From positions 62,001-126,000 of the forward strand of contig JAEYOK010000039.1 of assembly GCA_023411795.1 (NCBI GenBank): DNA of 64,000 bases. The letters run 5' to 3'. Under the pieces are notes generated by a model. That model saw only the letters and a program-made list of their open reading frames with translations, did no database searches and had not been told where the DNA came from. A program made the position numbers and the translations under genes. Shown here in pieces: positions 10,270 to 18,502 of this stretch (position 1 is the first letter of the stretch; each line of letters starts with the position of its first letter). Source of the stretch: Bacillota bacterium (lineage in GTDB: Bacteria; Bacillota; Clostridia; DSM-8532).

Positions 10270-11943
10270 CTATTTAACCTCATCTTCAAGCGCTTTACGC
10301 CTGGCTGCCTCTCCCAAAGACCATTCCAAACATTCTTTATAGCCATATTCATTAGCATTCTTAATCATTATTTCTACGATTTTATCAAACTCAGGATCAA
10401 CCTTGGCATATATTGCTTTCCATGAATAATCAGTGATACATTTTATAACTTGTTCCCATCTGACCTTCAGTTCATCCGATTTACCGCTTTCTGAATAGGA
10501 CGTGCCGGGCGCAAGAGAATAAGGTCTGCTATCCATATATTCCTGAACTGTGCTTACGCCTGTAAAAGCTCTCCAATCTGCTTCTGTTTCACATCTGGGT
10601 TCAACTAAATTGCTCTTCCAAAAATCCCAGTTATAAGTTTCACCATTGGAGTCCGGATTTTTTGCATTGATGGACCAAGTAGTATTATTAAGCTGGAAAG
10701 ATCCATCGTTGAAGTTTCCGATATATCCTGAATCTTTGGGGAACATAATATTCTTTTTATCATTATGCATGGATTTTCCCAGCTCAGTTCCGTAGGTATT
10801 TTTTTCTTCATCATAATCCCATAAAAGTCCTTTAGGCCCATATTCGCAAATCATTCTGCCCTCAGGTGTACAGAACCAATTTAAGATTTCCATGCATAGC
10901 TCAGGATACTGAGTTTTTGAGCCGATAGACCAAATCCTATTACCGCCCTTTAGATTCATACCGTAAGCAATCGGTTCTGCTTCTGATGGAACCAAGGATA
11001 ACATCATTTTATTTTGTTCTATATGAGCATCTGTATTGTAAGGGATAGAACCGGCATAATTAAAGATAGAGAAGAATGTTCCTCCATTCAATACTTTGGC
11101 TGACATCTCGTCAAATGTTTGAGTCATAGAGTCAGGATCTAATAATCCCTTTTGGTATAATTTATTAAAGAATTTTAAGGTTTTAAGATAAGGACTGCCT
11201 TCAGCTAAGGCATCATAATAAATTCCCGTCTCAGGGTCATACAATCCTATACCCAATTCATCATACCCATAGTATGCTGTAGCCATGGCCTTGACATACA
11301 TAACCATACTACCATCCCAGTCAGGCCACAAAGAAACCGCATAAGTAGGATTTCCGTTGTCGTCTGTAGGGCAAATTGCCTTCATATCTTCTAACATATC
11401 CACATAGTCATCCAAATTTTTGACTTCCGGATAACCCAGTTGCTTATATAAATCCCATCTTAAATCCCATGTATAGAAAAAAGCTTCATGATCTTCACTG
11501 GAGGTTGCTACATTATGACCAAAGCCATAGAGCTTTCCATCAGAAATACTTTTGTTTTTTTCTAGTGCATATGGCATATGTTCTTTTATGTATGGGCCAA
11601 ATTCGCCAAGTAAGTCCTCTTCTTCCCAATCAAAGAGAAGTCCTGCTTTTACAGCGCGCAGATAATCATCGCCATCTCCGCCCCAGATAACAATATCACC
11701 AAGATTACCTGTTTCCATTCGTGTATCATATATACCTTCTGCATCAGGTACGATTATCATCTTTACATTAAAACGGTCCAACAGTTCCTTTGCGAACCAT
11801 CCTGTAAGTTCACCTGAGAAATTGGCCAGTTGGCTATAAACAACTAGTGTGACAGGCTCTTCTTTTTCCTTTTGGCAACCTGATAAAACCGAGAAAATCA
11901 TAACAACAATCATTAATAACGCTATAATTCTTTTTAAACGCAT
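10270..11943 (-). CDS. Sugar ABC transporter substrate-binding lipoprotein
   Basis: Extracellular solute-binding protein of the LplA/YtcQ class, 557 residues. The N-terminus MRLKRIIALL leads to a lipobox ending LSGC, so it would be lipid-anchored at Cys23 on the outer face of the membrane. ATG 11943 was chosen because an AGGAGG sits just upstream and the signal peptide starts there; longer in-frame extensions have neither. It is the last gene after two permeases (12031-14399), and a small hairpin separates it from them. It most likely binds the xyloglucan-derived oligosaccharides released by the GH5. The ATPase for this importer is not encoded here; such systems usually share an MsmK-type ATPase encoded elsewhere. 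Confidence 0.93.
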   Translation of the reverse strand: MRLKRIIALLMIVVMIFSVLSGCQKEKEEPVTLVVYSQLANFSGELTGWFAKELLDRFNVKMIIVPDAEGIYDTRMETGNLGDIVIWGGDGDDYLRAVKAGLLFDWEEEDLLGEFGPYIKEHMPYALEKNKSISDGKLYGFGHNVATSSEDHEAFFYTWDLRWDLYKQLGYPEVKNLDDYVDMLEDMKAICPTDDNGNPTYAVSLWPDWDGSMVMYVKAMATAYYGYDELGIGLYDPETGIYYDALAEGSPYLKTLKFFNKLYQKGLLDPDSMTQTFDEMSAKVLNGGTFFSIFNYAGSIPYNTDAHIEQNKMMLSLVPSEAEPIAYGMNLKGGNRIWSIGSKTQYPELCMEILNWFCTPEGRMICEYGPKGLLWDYDEEKNTYGTELGKSMHNDKKNIMFPKDSGYIGNFNDGSFQLNNTTWSINAKNPDSNGETYNWDFWKSNLVEPRCETEADWRAFTGVSTVQEYMDSRPYSLAPGTSYSESGKSDELKVRWEQVIKCITDYSWKAIYAKVDPEFDKIVEIMIKNANEYGYKECLEWSLGEAARRKALEDEVK

Positions 11944-11976
11944 TTCAAATCCTCCTTTTATTTTATTTGATAGTAA

Positions 11977-11994
11977 GAAGCAATTTTTTGCTTC
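11977..11994 (-). other. Small intergenic hairpin before the receptor gene
   Basis: A 7-bp stem with a 4-nt loop (arms 11977-11983 and 11988-11994) lies in the 87-nt gap between the permease stop and the receptor ribosome site. It could be a processing or stability element that raises receptor over permease levels. No strong T-run follows, so it is not a clear terminator. Confidence 0.4.
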
Positions 11995-12030
11995 CCATTC
12001 ACCAATTACGTTTAGCATTGAGTTTTGTGT

Positions 12031-12939
12031 TTATCCCTTTACCGCTCCTAAAATAATACCCTTTTCAAAATAACGTTGCATAAATGGATAAACCGCTAAA
12101 ATCGGAATAATCGTTACCATAGAAACCGTATATTTAACGACCTTGGTGCTAATTGAACTTTCTATCAATGAAGAAGAAATCTGTCCTCCTGATTGCATCA
12201 ATGCTGCCAGATTACTGGTCGAGTTAAGATAATTATATAATCGATGCTGAAGGGTATAGAGGTGGGGTGCGTTTTGCATTAAGATTAGCGAATCGGTAAA
12301 AGAATTCCAATGACCAACAGCACCGAAGATAGCGATAGTTGCCAGAATTGGTTTGCATAATGGCCATATGATTTTACTAAAGATAAGAATATAGCCCGCC
12401 CCGTCCATAAATGCACTCTCTTCAATTTCAGCCGGTATAGATTCTATATAGGTTTTTACTAGAATAATATTAAAGGGCTGTATTATAGCAGGTATGATGT
12501 ATCCGAGAAAATTATTGGTAAGGCCCAGCATAGACATATTCAAATAATAAGGAATCACTCCTGCATTAAAGTACATGATGATAATCATAAAACGATACCA
12601 GAACTTTCGTTGCCACATTTCCTGTTTTGTAGATAGGTACCCAACAAAAGAAGAAGCCACTACCATAATAGCCGTTCCTATTACTGTCCGCCCGATGGTT
12701 ACCAAAAATGAAGAACCAATATCCTTTACACTGGTTAAGACGATATAGTTTTTAAGGTGCAGTCCTTTCGGAATAAAGTTAATCAAACCTTTTTGAACCA
12801 GAGTATTATTAGAAATGGTATTAATAAACAAATAATAAAAAGGAAATAAACAACTCAGCGTAAATATGCCGAATACTATATAATTAATAATATCATACAG
12901 GATATCACCTTTGCTTCTTTTACGATTCAATATTTTCAT
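12031..12939 (-). CDS. Carbohydrate ABC transporter permease (LplC/YtcP type)
   Basis: 302-residue inner-membrane permease of the CUT1 type with six predicted transmembrane segments. The EAA-loop motif, which docks the ATPase, reads EESAFMDGAGYILIFSKIIWP. The C-terminus PFMQRYFEKGIILGAVKG is typical of the LplC/YtcP subfamily. A ribosome site (AGGTGAGAGG) precedes the ATG, and only 11 nt separate it from the upstream permease gene. It pairs with that protein to form the channel for the receptor encoded downstream. Confidence 0.95.
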   Translation of the reverse strand: MKILNRKRSKGDILYDIINYIVFGIFTLSCLFPFYYLFINTISNNTLVQKGLINFIPKGLHLKNYIVLTSVKDIGSSFLVTIGRTVIGTAIMVVASSFVGYLSTKQEMWQRKFWYRFMIIIMYFNAGVIPYYLNMSMLGLTNNFLGYIIPAIIQPFNIILVKTYIESIPAEIEESAFMDGAGYILIFSKIIWPLCKPILATIAIFGAVGHWNSFTDSLILMQNAPHLYTLQHRLYNYLNSTSNLAALMQSGGQISSSLIESSISTKVVKYTVSMVTIIPILAVYPFMQRYFEKGIILGAVKG

Positions 12940-12950
12940 CCTCTCACCTC

Positions 12951-14399
12951 CTATACTATGCTCTGACCACGTATTTGCTTTGATATGCGACTGGCAAAAA
13001 ACAACAGAATAATACTGATAATGGATTTTAGCATACCTATAACCGTTGACAATGGAATCACTCCATTTTCAATACCAAGCTGATACACATGCAAATCTAA
13101 AACCGTAATATCATAAGTATTGTTGGCATTCTCGAAGACATAGTATTGGTCCATACCATTGCTGAGAATAGCAGCGATTGACATTACTAAAAGAACAAAA
13201 TACGTAGACATTAACGACGGGACTGTAATATAAAGCATCCTTTGAAAACGTCCGGCGCCATCAACCTTTGCAGCTTCATAAAGCTGTGGGTCTATGCTCG
13301 AAATCGATGCAATATAAATAATCGCACTCCAGCCAAGTGTTTTCCACATGCCCCATGCCAGCATTTTAAGCCAGGTATAAGATTCTCCCATTAGATAATT
13401 TTTTGCCTCTTTTATAATCCCCAGATTCATAAAAAAGCTATTGATAAAACCATCTGTTGAGAATATAGCAAGAGCCAAGGAATAAACTAGAACCCAACTG
13501 ATAAAGTTTGGAATGGTCGTAAAGATTTGAACTGCCCTTTTAAATCTGGTGCTGCTAACATCCGACAGAAAAATAGCAAACGCCAACGGAACCCAGCTTG
13601 TAACAATTCCTAATCCGCTCATGACCAATGTGTTCCTAAGGACTCTCACTATATCTCTTCTGGTAGCTGCATTTTCAAATAGGTATGTAAACCATTTGAA
13701 TCCAACAAATTTATCCAAAGTTAAGGTCCCACCGGCTTTGTAATCAAAAAACGCAAATCTCCATCCATAAAGAGGAAGGTAAGAGAAAACAAAAATCAGA
13801 GCCACAAAAGGTAAAAACATTAAGAATAATCTATATTTTCTTTCTATTTCATAGGGCATATTTTTATCAGGCTTAGGTGTTATCAGCATCTGAAGAATTG
13901 ATGTGATTATAACTAATATGGCAATGCCTAAAAACCAATAGTATCCTCCCGCAAATTGAGGTTCTACCTTTTCGGGATACTTTGTAGTGCTAATGCTCAC
14001 ATAGGCCCAGTAGATTCCGGCAAGCCCAATTATTTGGACAAGACTTCCTGATAATGTCAATCGATTAGCAAGGAAGCGGCATTTTAAATTTCCCACAGAC
14101 AAGCATGCTCCTGCAGCTGAAACCCCAATACCGATACATAAAACTATACTAAATAAAAATAAAATAATGAAAGAGTTTTCATCTACCCATCCTCTGGTTA
14201 TTGATCTTCCGGCTTCTTTAATTAAACCTTTATAAGATACAGCTGAGGTAAACAAAGACATAGTCTTATTTATGTACACACTGATTCTGGATGGATTCAG
14301 CCCTGGAAAAAACATGAATACAACACTTAAAAGTATGCCGACCCGCATAGTATAAGTCAGACTACGTATAATAATGTTATTAGAACTAATCTTATTCAT
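12951..14399 (-). CDS. Carbohydrate ABC transporter permease (LplB type) with N-terminal extension
   Basis: The C-terminal 300 residues are a standard LplB-type permease with the EAA loop LYEAAKVDGAGRFQRMLYITVPSL cut here to the region around residues 370-400. The N-terminal 180-190 residues are extra. They hold about four predicted membrane segments and a soluble loop (around TTKYPEKVEPQFAGG), for roughly ten helices in all against the usual six. I prefer ATG 14399, where GGGGGA lies 4 nt upstream; an in-frame ATG at 14423 would add eight residues. It is cotranscribed with the permease and receptor genes that follow. The role of the extension is unknown. Confidence 0.9.
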   Translation of the reverse strand: MNKISSNNIIIRSLTYTMRVGILLSVVFMFFPGLNPSRISVYINKTMSLFTSAVSYKGLIKEAGRSITRGWVDENSFIILFLFSIVLCIGIGVSAAGACLSVGNLKCRFLANRLTLSGSLVQIIGLAGIYWAYVSISTTKYPEKVEPQFAGGYYWFLGIAILVIITSILQMLITPKPDKNMPYEIERKYRLFLMFLPFVALIFVFSYLPLYGWRFAFFDYKAGGTLTLDKFVGFKWFTYLFENAATRRDIVRVLRNTLVMSGLGIVTSWVPLAFAIFLSDVSSTRFKRAVQIFTTIPNFISWVLVYSLALAIFSTDGFINSFFMNLGIIKEAKNYLMGESYTWLKMLAWGMWKTLGWSAIIYIASISSIDPQLYEAAKVDGAGRFQRMLYITVPSLMSTYFVLLVMSIAAILSNGMDQYYVFENANNTYDITVLDLHVYQLGIENGVIPLSTVIGMLKSIISIILLFFASRISKQIRGQSIV

Positions 14400-14476
14400 C
14401 TGGTCCCCCAAAATGATTTCCATATAATTATTACAAAGCCTTCTTTTAACTTTATCATTATACTAATAAAACCCAT

Positions 14477-14510
14477 TGAAAAATACCGCAATATCTTGAT
14501 GAAAAATACC
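14477..14510 (-). promoter_or_regulatory. Direct repeat, candidate response-regulator operator
   Basis: The 11-mer TGAAAAATACC (plus-strand reading) occurs at 14477-14487 and again at 14500-14510, a 23-bp period of about two helical turns. It lies upstream of the permease-receptor operon. A similar A-rich run ending in ATACC lies upstream of the repeat-protein gene. AraC-type regulators commonly bind such tandem sites, so I propose it as a target of the YesN-type regulator. Confidence 0.4.
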
Positions 14511-14538
14511 CTACTTTTTTTATTATGTATAAAAATAT

Positions 14539-14573
14539 GGTGAAGCAGGAGACCTGTTCGCTCCCGCTCCACC
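14539..14573 (-). terminator. Terminator after the surface repeat-protein gene
   Basis: A 13-bp stem with two G-U-type pairs (arms 14539-14551 and 14561-14573) follows the stop of the gene at 14598-16355. On the minus strand a U-rich stretch comes after it (14531-14536). It separates the surface protein from the permease operon. Confidence 0.7.
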
Positions 14574-14597
14574 TTCTTTGTCTATAAACTATATTTA

Positions 14598-16355
14598 TTA
14601 TTTTTTCTTCTTAAGGATAAAGAACAAAACTCCTCCAATGATTACTACAGCTACTACAACAATTCCAATTATGAGACCTGTAGACATGCCGCCTTCATCT
14701 ACTACTTCAACTTCTGCTGCAACCGGAGTTGCCTCGGGGGTTGAAACAGGAGTTTCTTCTGGAACAGCAGCTCCTGTGTTTAGGCCAGTTCCTTGTAAAG
14801 TGAATATAACTTTAATCTCATCTGCAGGAGTAAGCAAATCCGGCATAACAACAGGATTATCCGCTGTTCCACTTCCCCAGACATTATATAATTCAATACG
14901 GAATCTGCCATTTCCTTCGATATCACCTGTAAGGATATTACTATTCTTTGAATTTACTTTTTTTCCATCCACATATACCTCTACACTAACTGTTGCATCT
15001 GTATCAGTTAATGCACCAGTATCACTCTCGCGCAGTGTTCCCAATTCAACCATAGCTCTTCCCAGTTCTTCAATATCAACAAGGAAAACCTGACCTTCAG
15101 TGGCTTGCCCGGTAGCTCCGATATCAGCTGCCTTTAAGTAAACTGTGTATGTACCGTCACCAATTACTTTTGTATCGCCTGGGGTACCCGGCTCATATTT
15201 CGTCCATGCACCGCTTACATCACTGAACATCATAAACGCATTAAACTCAGAAGGCATTACATATTCTTCTTTTACTACTTCCACTGGAGCACCTTCCATT
15301 AATGTGAAAGTGACTTCAATGGTTTTAATACCGGTGTGCGAGGCAGCATCTACAGGCACAGGGGTAACTTCTGCTATATCAAGTCCATTTGTCCGTGCTT
15401 CGGCTGGTACTTCTCCTACCCAAGAATTAAAAAGATTTGTTCTTGTATCCTTCTTATTGTCTGATGATGTGTATGTCTTTCCATATTCTATGGCTTCACC
15501 ATTTATTTTTACAGAATCGATTTGCATATAACAGTAAGGGAAATAAAGCTCTCCATCCTTTACTTCCACGTCCATAAATGCGATATCCGGGCAAACCCCA
15601 CCTGTGACTCCTGTGAAATCAAGGGATACGGTATATTGGCCATAGCCCGTTACTGTAGTATTATTTGCCACTACAGGTGCATAGTCCTTGCCATCAAACC
15701 AGTATTGATATGTCCAACTAGAATCAGCCATAGTAATATAAGCTGTTGTTCCTTCTGCCGGTAGAGGAATTGATTTACCTACAGCATCTCCGAAGGGAAC
15801 ACCAGCGCCTAGCGTAAAAGTAACTTCAATTGTTTTGATTTCAGTATATGCAGCTTTATCAAAAGCTATCGGAGTTACATCCGTATTATCTCCATCCACA
15901 GTACGGCCCTCTGTAACTTCAGGAACCCATTCATTATAAAGGTTTGTACGTGTAGCAATTCCATCATCTGATGAAGTATATGTTTTCCCTAAAGTAACCG
16001 CCTCACCGTTTATTTTTAAGGAGTCTATTGTCATAAAACTATTTGGATATGCTGTTTCACCACCAGAGATTTCAACATCCATGAATGCGATTCCTTTTGC
16101 AAAACCGGCCGTGACACCGGTAAAATCAAGAGATACTGTGTATTGTCCATATCCGGTAACAACTTTATTATTTGCTACAACAGGTGAATAATCCTTCCCG
16201 TCAAACCAATACTGGGCAGCCCATTCAGTGTCTGCGAAAGATAAATATGCCGTGGTTTCGCCGTCTGCTAGAGATGGTACAGCAAGAAATGTCATCGTAT
16301 TGAGTATAACTGCAAAAGCTAATAAAAGTACAAACAGTCTTCTAGAATTCTTCAT
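14598..16355 (-). CDS. Membrane-anchored surface protein with carbohydrate-binding-like repeats
   Basis: 585 residues with no catalytic motif. A signal peptide ends near SLA at residue 30. Two closely related modules of about 150 residues follow (from residues 32 and about 203), sharing QYWFDGKDY, GYGQYTVSLDFTGV, KINGEA and GKTYTSSD; a diverged third module follows. A Pro/Thr-rich linker (about 535-555) leads to a C-terminal membrane helix and a KKKK tail. The modules match the C-terminal domain of the neighbouring GH5 enzyme (YTTSDDG..TR.NL.NEWV..., then a V.TFDYTP ending). I infer an exposed, non-catalytic polysaccharide-capture protein. A ribosome site AAGGAGG precedes the ATG. No family name is claimed for the module. 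Confidence 0.8.
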   Translation of the reverse strand: MKNSRRLFVLLLAFAVILNTMTFLAVPSLADGETTAYLSFADTEWAAQYWFDGKDYSPVVANNKVVTGYGQYTVSLDFTGVTAGFAKGIAFMDVEISGGETAYPNSFMTIDSLKINGEAVTLGKTYTSSDDGIATRTNLYNEWVPEVTEGRTVDGDNTDVTPIAFDKAAYTEIKTIEVTFTLGAGVPFGDAVGKSIPLPAEGTTAYITMADSSWTYQYWFDGKDYAPVVANNTTVTGYGQYTVSLDFTGVTGGVCPDIAFMDVEVKDGELYFPYCYMQIDSVKINGEAIEYGKTYTSSDNKKDTRTNLFNSWVGEVPAEARTNGLDIAEVTPVPVDAASHTGIKTIEVTFTLMEGAPVEVVKEEYVMPSEFNAFMMFSDVSGAWTKYEPGTPGDTKVIGDGTYTVYLKAADIGATGQATEGQVFLVDIEELGRAMVELGTLRESDTGALTDTDATVSVEVYVDGKKVNSKNSNILTGDIEGNGRFRIELYNVWGSGTADNPVVMPDLLTPADEIKVIFTLQGTGLNTGAAVPEETPVSTPEATPVAAEVEVVDEGGMSTGLIIGIVVVAVVIIGGVLFFILKKKK

Positions 16356-16417
16356 TTCTTTTCCTCCTTATACTTATAAATGGTTATAGAGACCACATCT
16401 AATGTAAAGTTTATAAG

Positions 16418-16438
16418 ATATTGGAGAAAAAAAATACC
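16418..16438 (-). promoter_or_regulatory. Second candidate operator upstream of the surface protein
   Basis: The stretch resembles the repeat unit at 14491-14510: both read ATAT, then TTG or TTGG, then a purine-A run ending ATACC. It lies 63-83 nt upstream of the surface-protein ATG. The similarity is partly driven by the A-run, so confidence is low. Confidence 0.3.
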
Positions 16439-16499
16439 ATTGGTTTTTTACATAAATTACTGCATTAATTATACATTAGAATTTCTTCATAACTGGAAA

Positions 16500-18332
16500 T
16501 TATATTTCCTCAATATCGATTAATGGAAGAGTCAGGGTTACTTTTGTTCCTTCACCGATATTGCTGTCAATATGAATCCCATATTCTTCACCATAATACA
16601 GACGTATTCTTTGATGGATATTATAAAGACCAATACTTGATTTCAAATCCTTGTTGGTTATCTGAATTTTCTCCCTTAATCTAGTAAGGGTAGCCTCATC
16701 CATGCCACATCCGTTGTCAAAAATAGAGATAAGGAGTATCTCATCATTTATATGCTTTACTTCGATTCTAATCAATCCGTTTTTTTCAACATTGGCTAAC
16801 CCATGAATAAAAGCATTTTCTACAATAGGTTGGAGTAACAGAGGAAGTATTTGATAGTTCCCCAAGACCAAACCATCCTCTATCTCCAATTCGTATTGCA
16901 CTTTTTCACTGAAACGCATTTTTTGAATCATCAGATAGGTTTGAATATAATCCAATTCATTAAATAGCGTTGTGGATGATGTCCCTGTGTTTTCCAAAAC
17001 ATACCTCATTGATTTACCTAGTAGCTTAATCGAGGTTGCTACTTCTTTATTTCCCTCCATAACTGCCTTCATTCGGATTGATTCCAATGTATTATACAGA
17101 AAATGCGGATTAATTTGACTTGATAACATTTTAAACTCCATTACCTGTTGCTCATTTATTAGATTCTTTTCTTTCAACATAGCCTCATACATAATTGAAT
17201 CCTTCTCTTTGATTAATTGAACCATGATTTTCAGGTCTGCGAAGGCCTGTGAAATCTCATCCTCACCCCGTATGACTTCTTTCAAATCATACTCTTCATG
17301 ACTGGCCTTATGCATCTCCTCCCTTAGAGTGTTGACTCTGGATGTAAAAAAGCTTGTATAATAGCGGATCATCAGTCCCGGCAGGACTAAGGCAGTTAAA
17401 ATAATCAAAAGTGATCCCAAAAGTATCTTCTGTGTATTACGGTAGGCCTCATCATTCAGGGTCGTTATATATAATAACGAATCAGTTTGATAAAGCTTCA
17501 AAGACCCTACGTAGCTCATGTAACGTACACCTTGAAAATCAGTCACTCCAAAATAATGATAAGGCTCCACCGAAAAATCAATTTCAACGGGTTGCTTTGT
17601 CCCGTATAGCTTCCAGTCAGAACTAAAGAAAACACTTTTATCATCTATCGAAATAAAGGTCAAATAATCCGAACTATTAAGTCTGCTTTTAATAAATTGA
17701 TCACTGATGGTGATAACAAGTACCGCATCTGCATTGGTTGTTATTAACGGAATCTTTCGAACGAGGGCTAGATTCCAATATACAGTACCATACTTATCAA
17801 CATCTGTTATGGGATACCAAAAAGCTCCAAATTGATTTCTTGCTCTTTGGTACCACTCTTCGTTAATGATGTCCTCTGTCACAGAACCAAAATGCTCATA
17901 GTTCTCGATATAATCAGAGTCCACATATATGCTGATATCATCAATTTCAGTGTAATTATTTATATAATTATTAATTACTGAATAATTTCTTAAAAATTTC
18001 TTAAAATCGTCAGATGATTTAAAATCACTTGAAAGAGTTGCTTGTAAATCTTTATCTAAGGCAATAGTCTCTGAAATGTTATAAATCAATGAGGTTAATT
18101 CAAACATCACAGTACGTATTCTGGCATTATTGGCTTCAATAATATCATTGTGATAATTGGTTAACAGCTTATTGGTATTAATCAATAAAAAGCTTCCTAT
18201 AGCCAAAATGGGAATAAGGAGAGCAATAATATATATTCTATTCAATTGATTTTTAATTGTAGTATTACTTAATTTCTCAATTAGTTTCAACAGAAATTTC
18301 TTCAATATTATCTCCTTTTCCATTTTTTTCAT
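16500..18332 (-). CDS. YesM-type sensor histidine kinase
   Basis: 610 residues. A membrane helix at about 35-55 is followed by an extracellular sensor region of about 240 residues, a second helix near 300-320 and a HAMP-like linker. The His_kinase domain follows, with His410 in QINPHFLYNTLE, then a HATPase_c domain with N-box LLLQPIVENAFIHG, G1 box DNGCGM and G2 region SIGLYNIHQRI. This is the sensor of the YesM/YesN pairs common in Firmicutes carbohydrate loci. The probable partner is the regulator at 8659-10221. It is divergent from the GH5 gene, with 170 nt between them. A second ATG three codons in is an equally possible start. Confidence 0.92.
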   Translation of the reverse strand: MKKMEKEIILKKFLLKLIEKLSNTTIKNQLNRIYIIALLIPILAIGSFLLINTNKLLTNYHNDIIEANNARIRTVMFELTSLIYNISETIALDKDLQATLSSDFKSSDDFKKFLRNYSVINNYINNYTEIDDISIYVDSDYIENYEHFGSVTEDIINEEWYQRARNQFGAFWYPITDVDKYGTVYWNLALVRKIPLITTNADAVLVITISDQFIKSRLNSSDYLTFISIDDKSVFFSSDWKLYGTKQPVEIDFSVEPYHYFGVTDFQGVRYMSYVGSLKLYQTDSLLYITTLNDEAYRNTQKILLGSLLIILTALVLPGLMIRYYTSFFTSRVNTLREEMHKASHEEYDLKEVIRGEDEISQAFADLKIMVQLIKEKDSIMYEAMLKEKNLINEQQVMEFKMLSSQINPHFLYNTLESIRMKAVMEGNKEVATSIKLLGKSMRYVLENTGTSSTTLFNELDYIQTYLMIQKMRFSEKVQYELEIEDGLVLGNYQILPLLLQPIVENAFIHGLANVEKNGLIRIEVKHINDEILLISIFDNGCGMDEATLTRLREKIQITNKDLKSSIGLYNIHQRIRLYYGEEYGIHIDSNIGEGTKVTLTLPLIDIEEI

Positions 18333-18428
18333 TCATTATAAATTATACCTCTATAAATGTAAACAGAAGACTTGTTAAAGAAGGAGAAAAATCAAATAGT
18401 TACAATCAATTGCTTTAATAATGCATGT

Positions 18429-18457
18429 AGTAAGACAAATAGAATAAACAGTATAAT
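18429..18457 (+). promoter_or_regulatory. Candidate promoter of the GH5 gene
   Basis: A perfect TATAAT lies at 18452-18457, 46 nt before the chosen start codon. The hexamer 17 nt further upstream (AGTAAG at 18429-18434) is a poor -35 match, as expected for a promoter that needs an activator. The AT-rich composition lowers confidence. Confidence 0.4.
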
Positions 18458-18502
18458 ATAAATAAATATGTAAAAGTATATATGAAAGGAAATTATGCAT
18501 AT

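Noticed and set aside
10220..10270. Attachment site or mobile element end
   Set aside because: The inverted repeat fits a terminator between convergent genes and no integrase or transposase is near.
14578..15764. Plus-strand genes antisense to the surface repeat protein
   Set aside because: The open frames are Ser/Thr/Pro-rich shadows of the repeat protein, without ribosome sites or recognisable domains.
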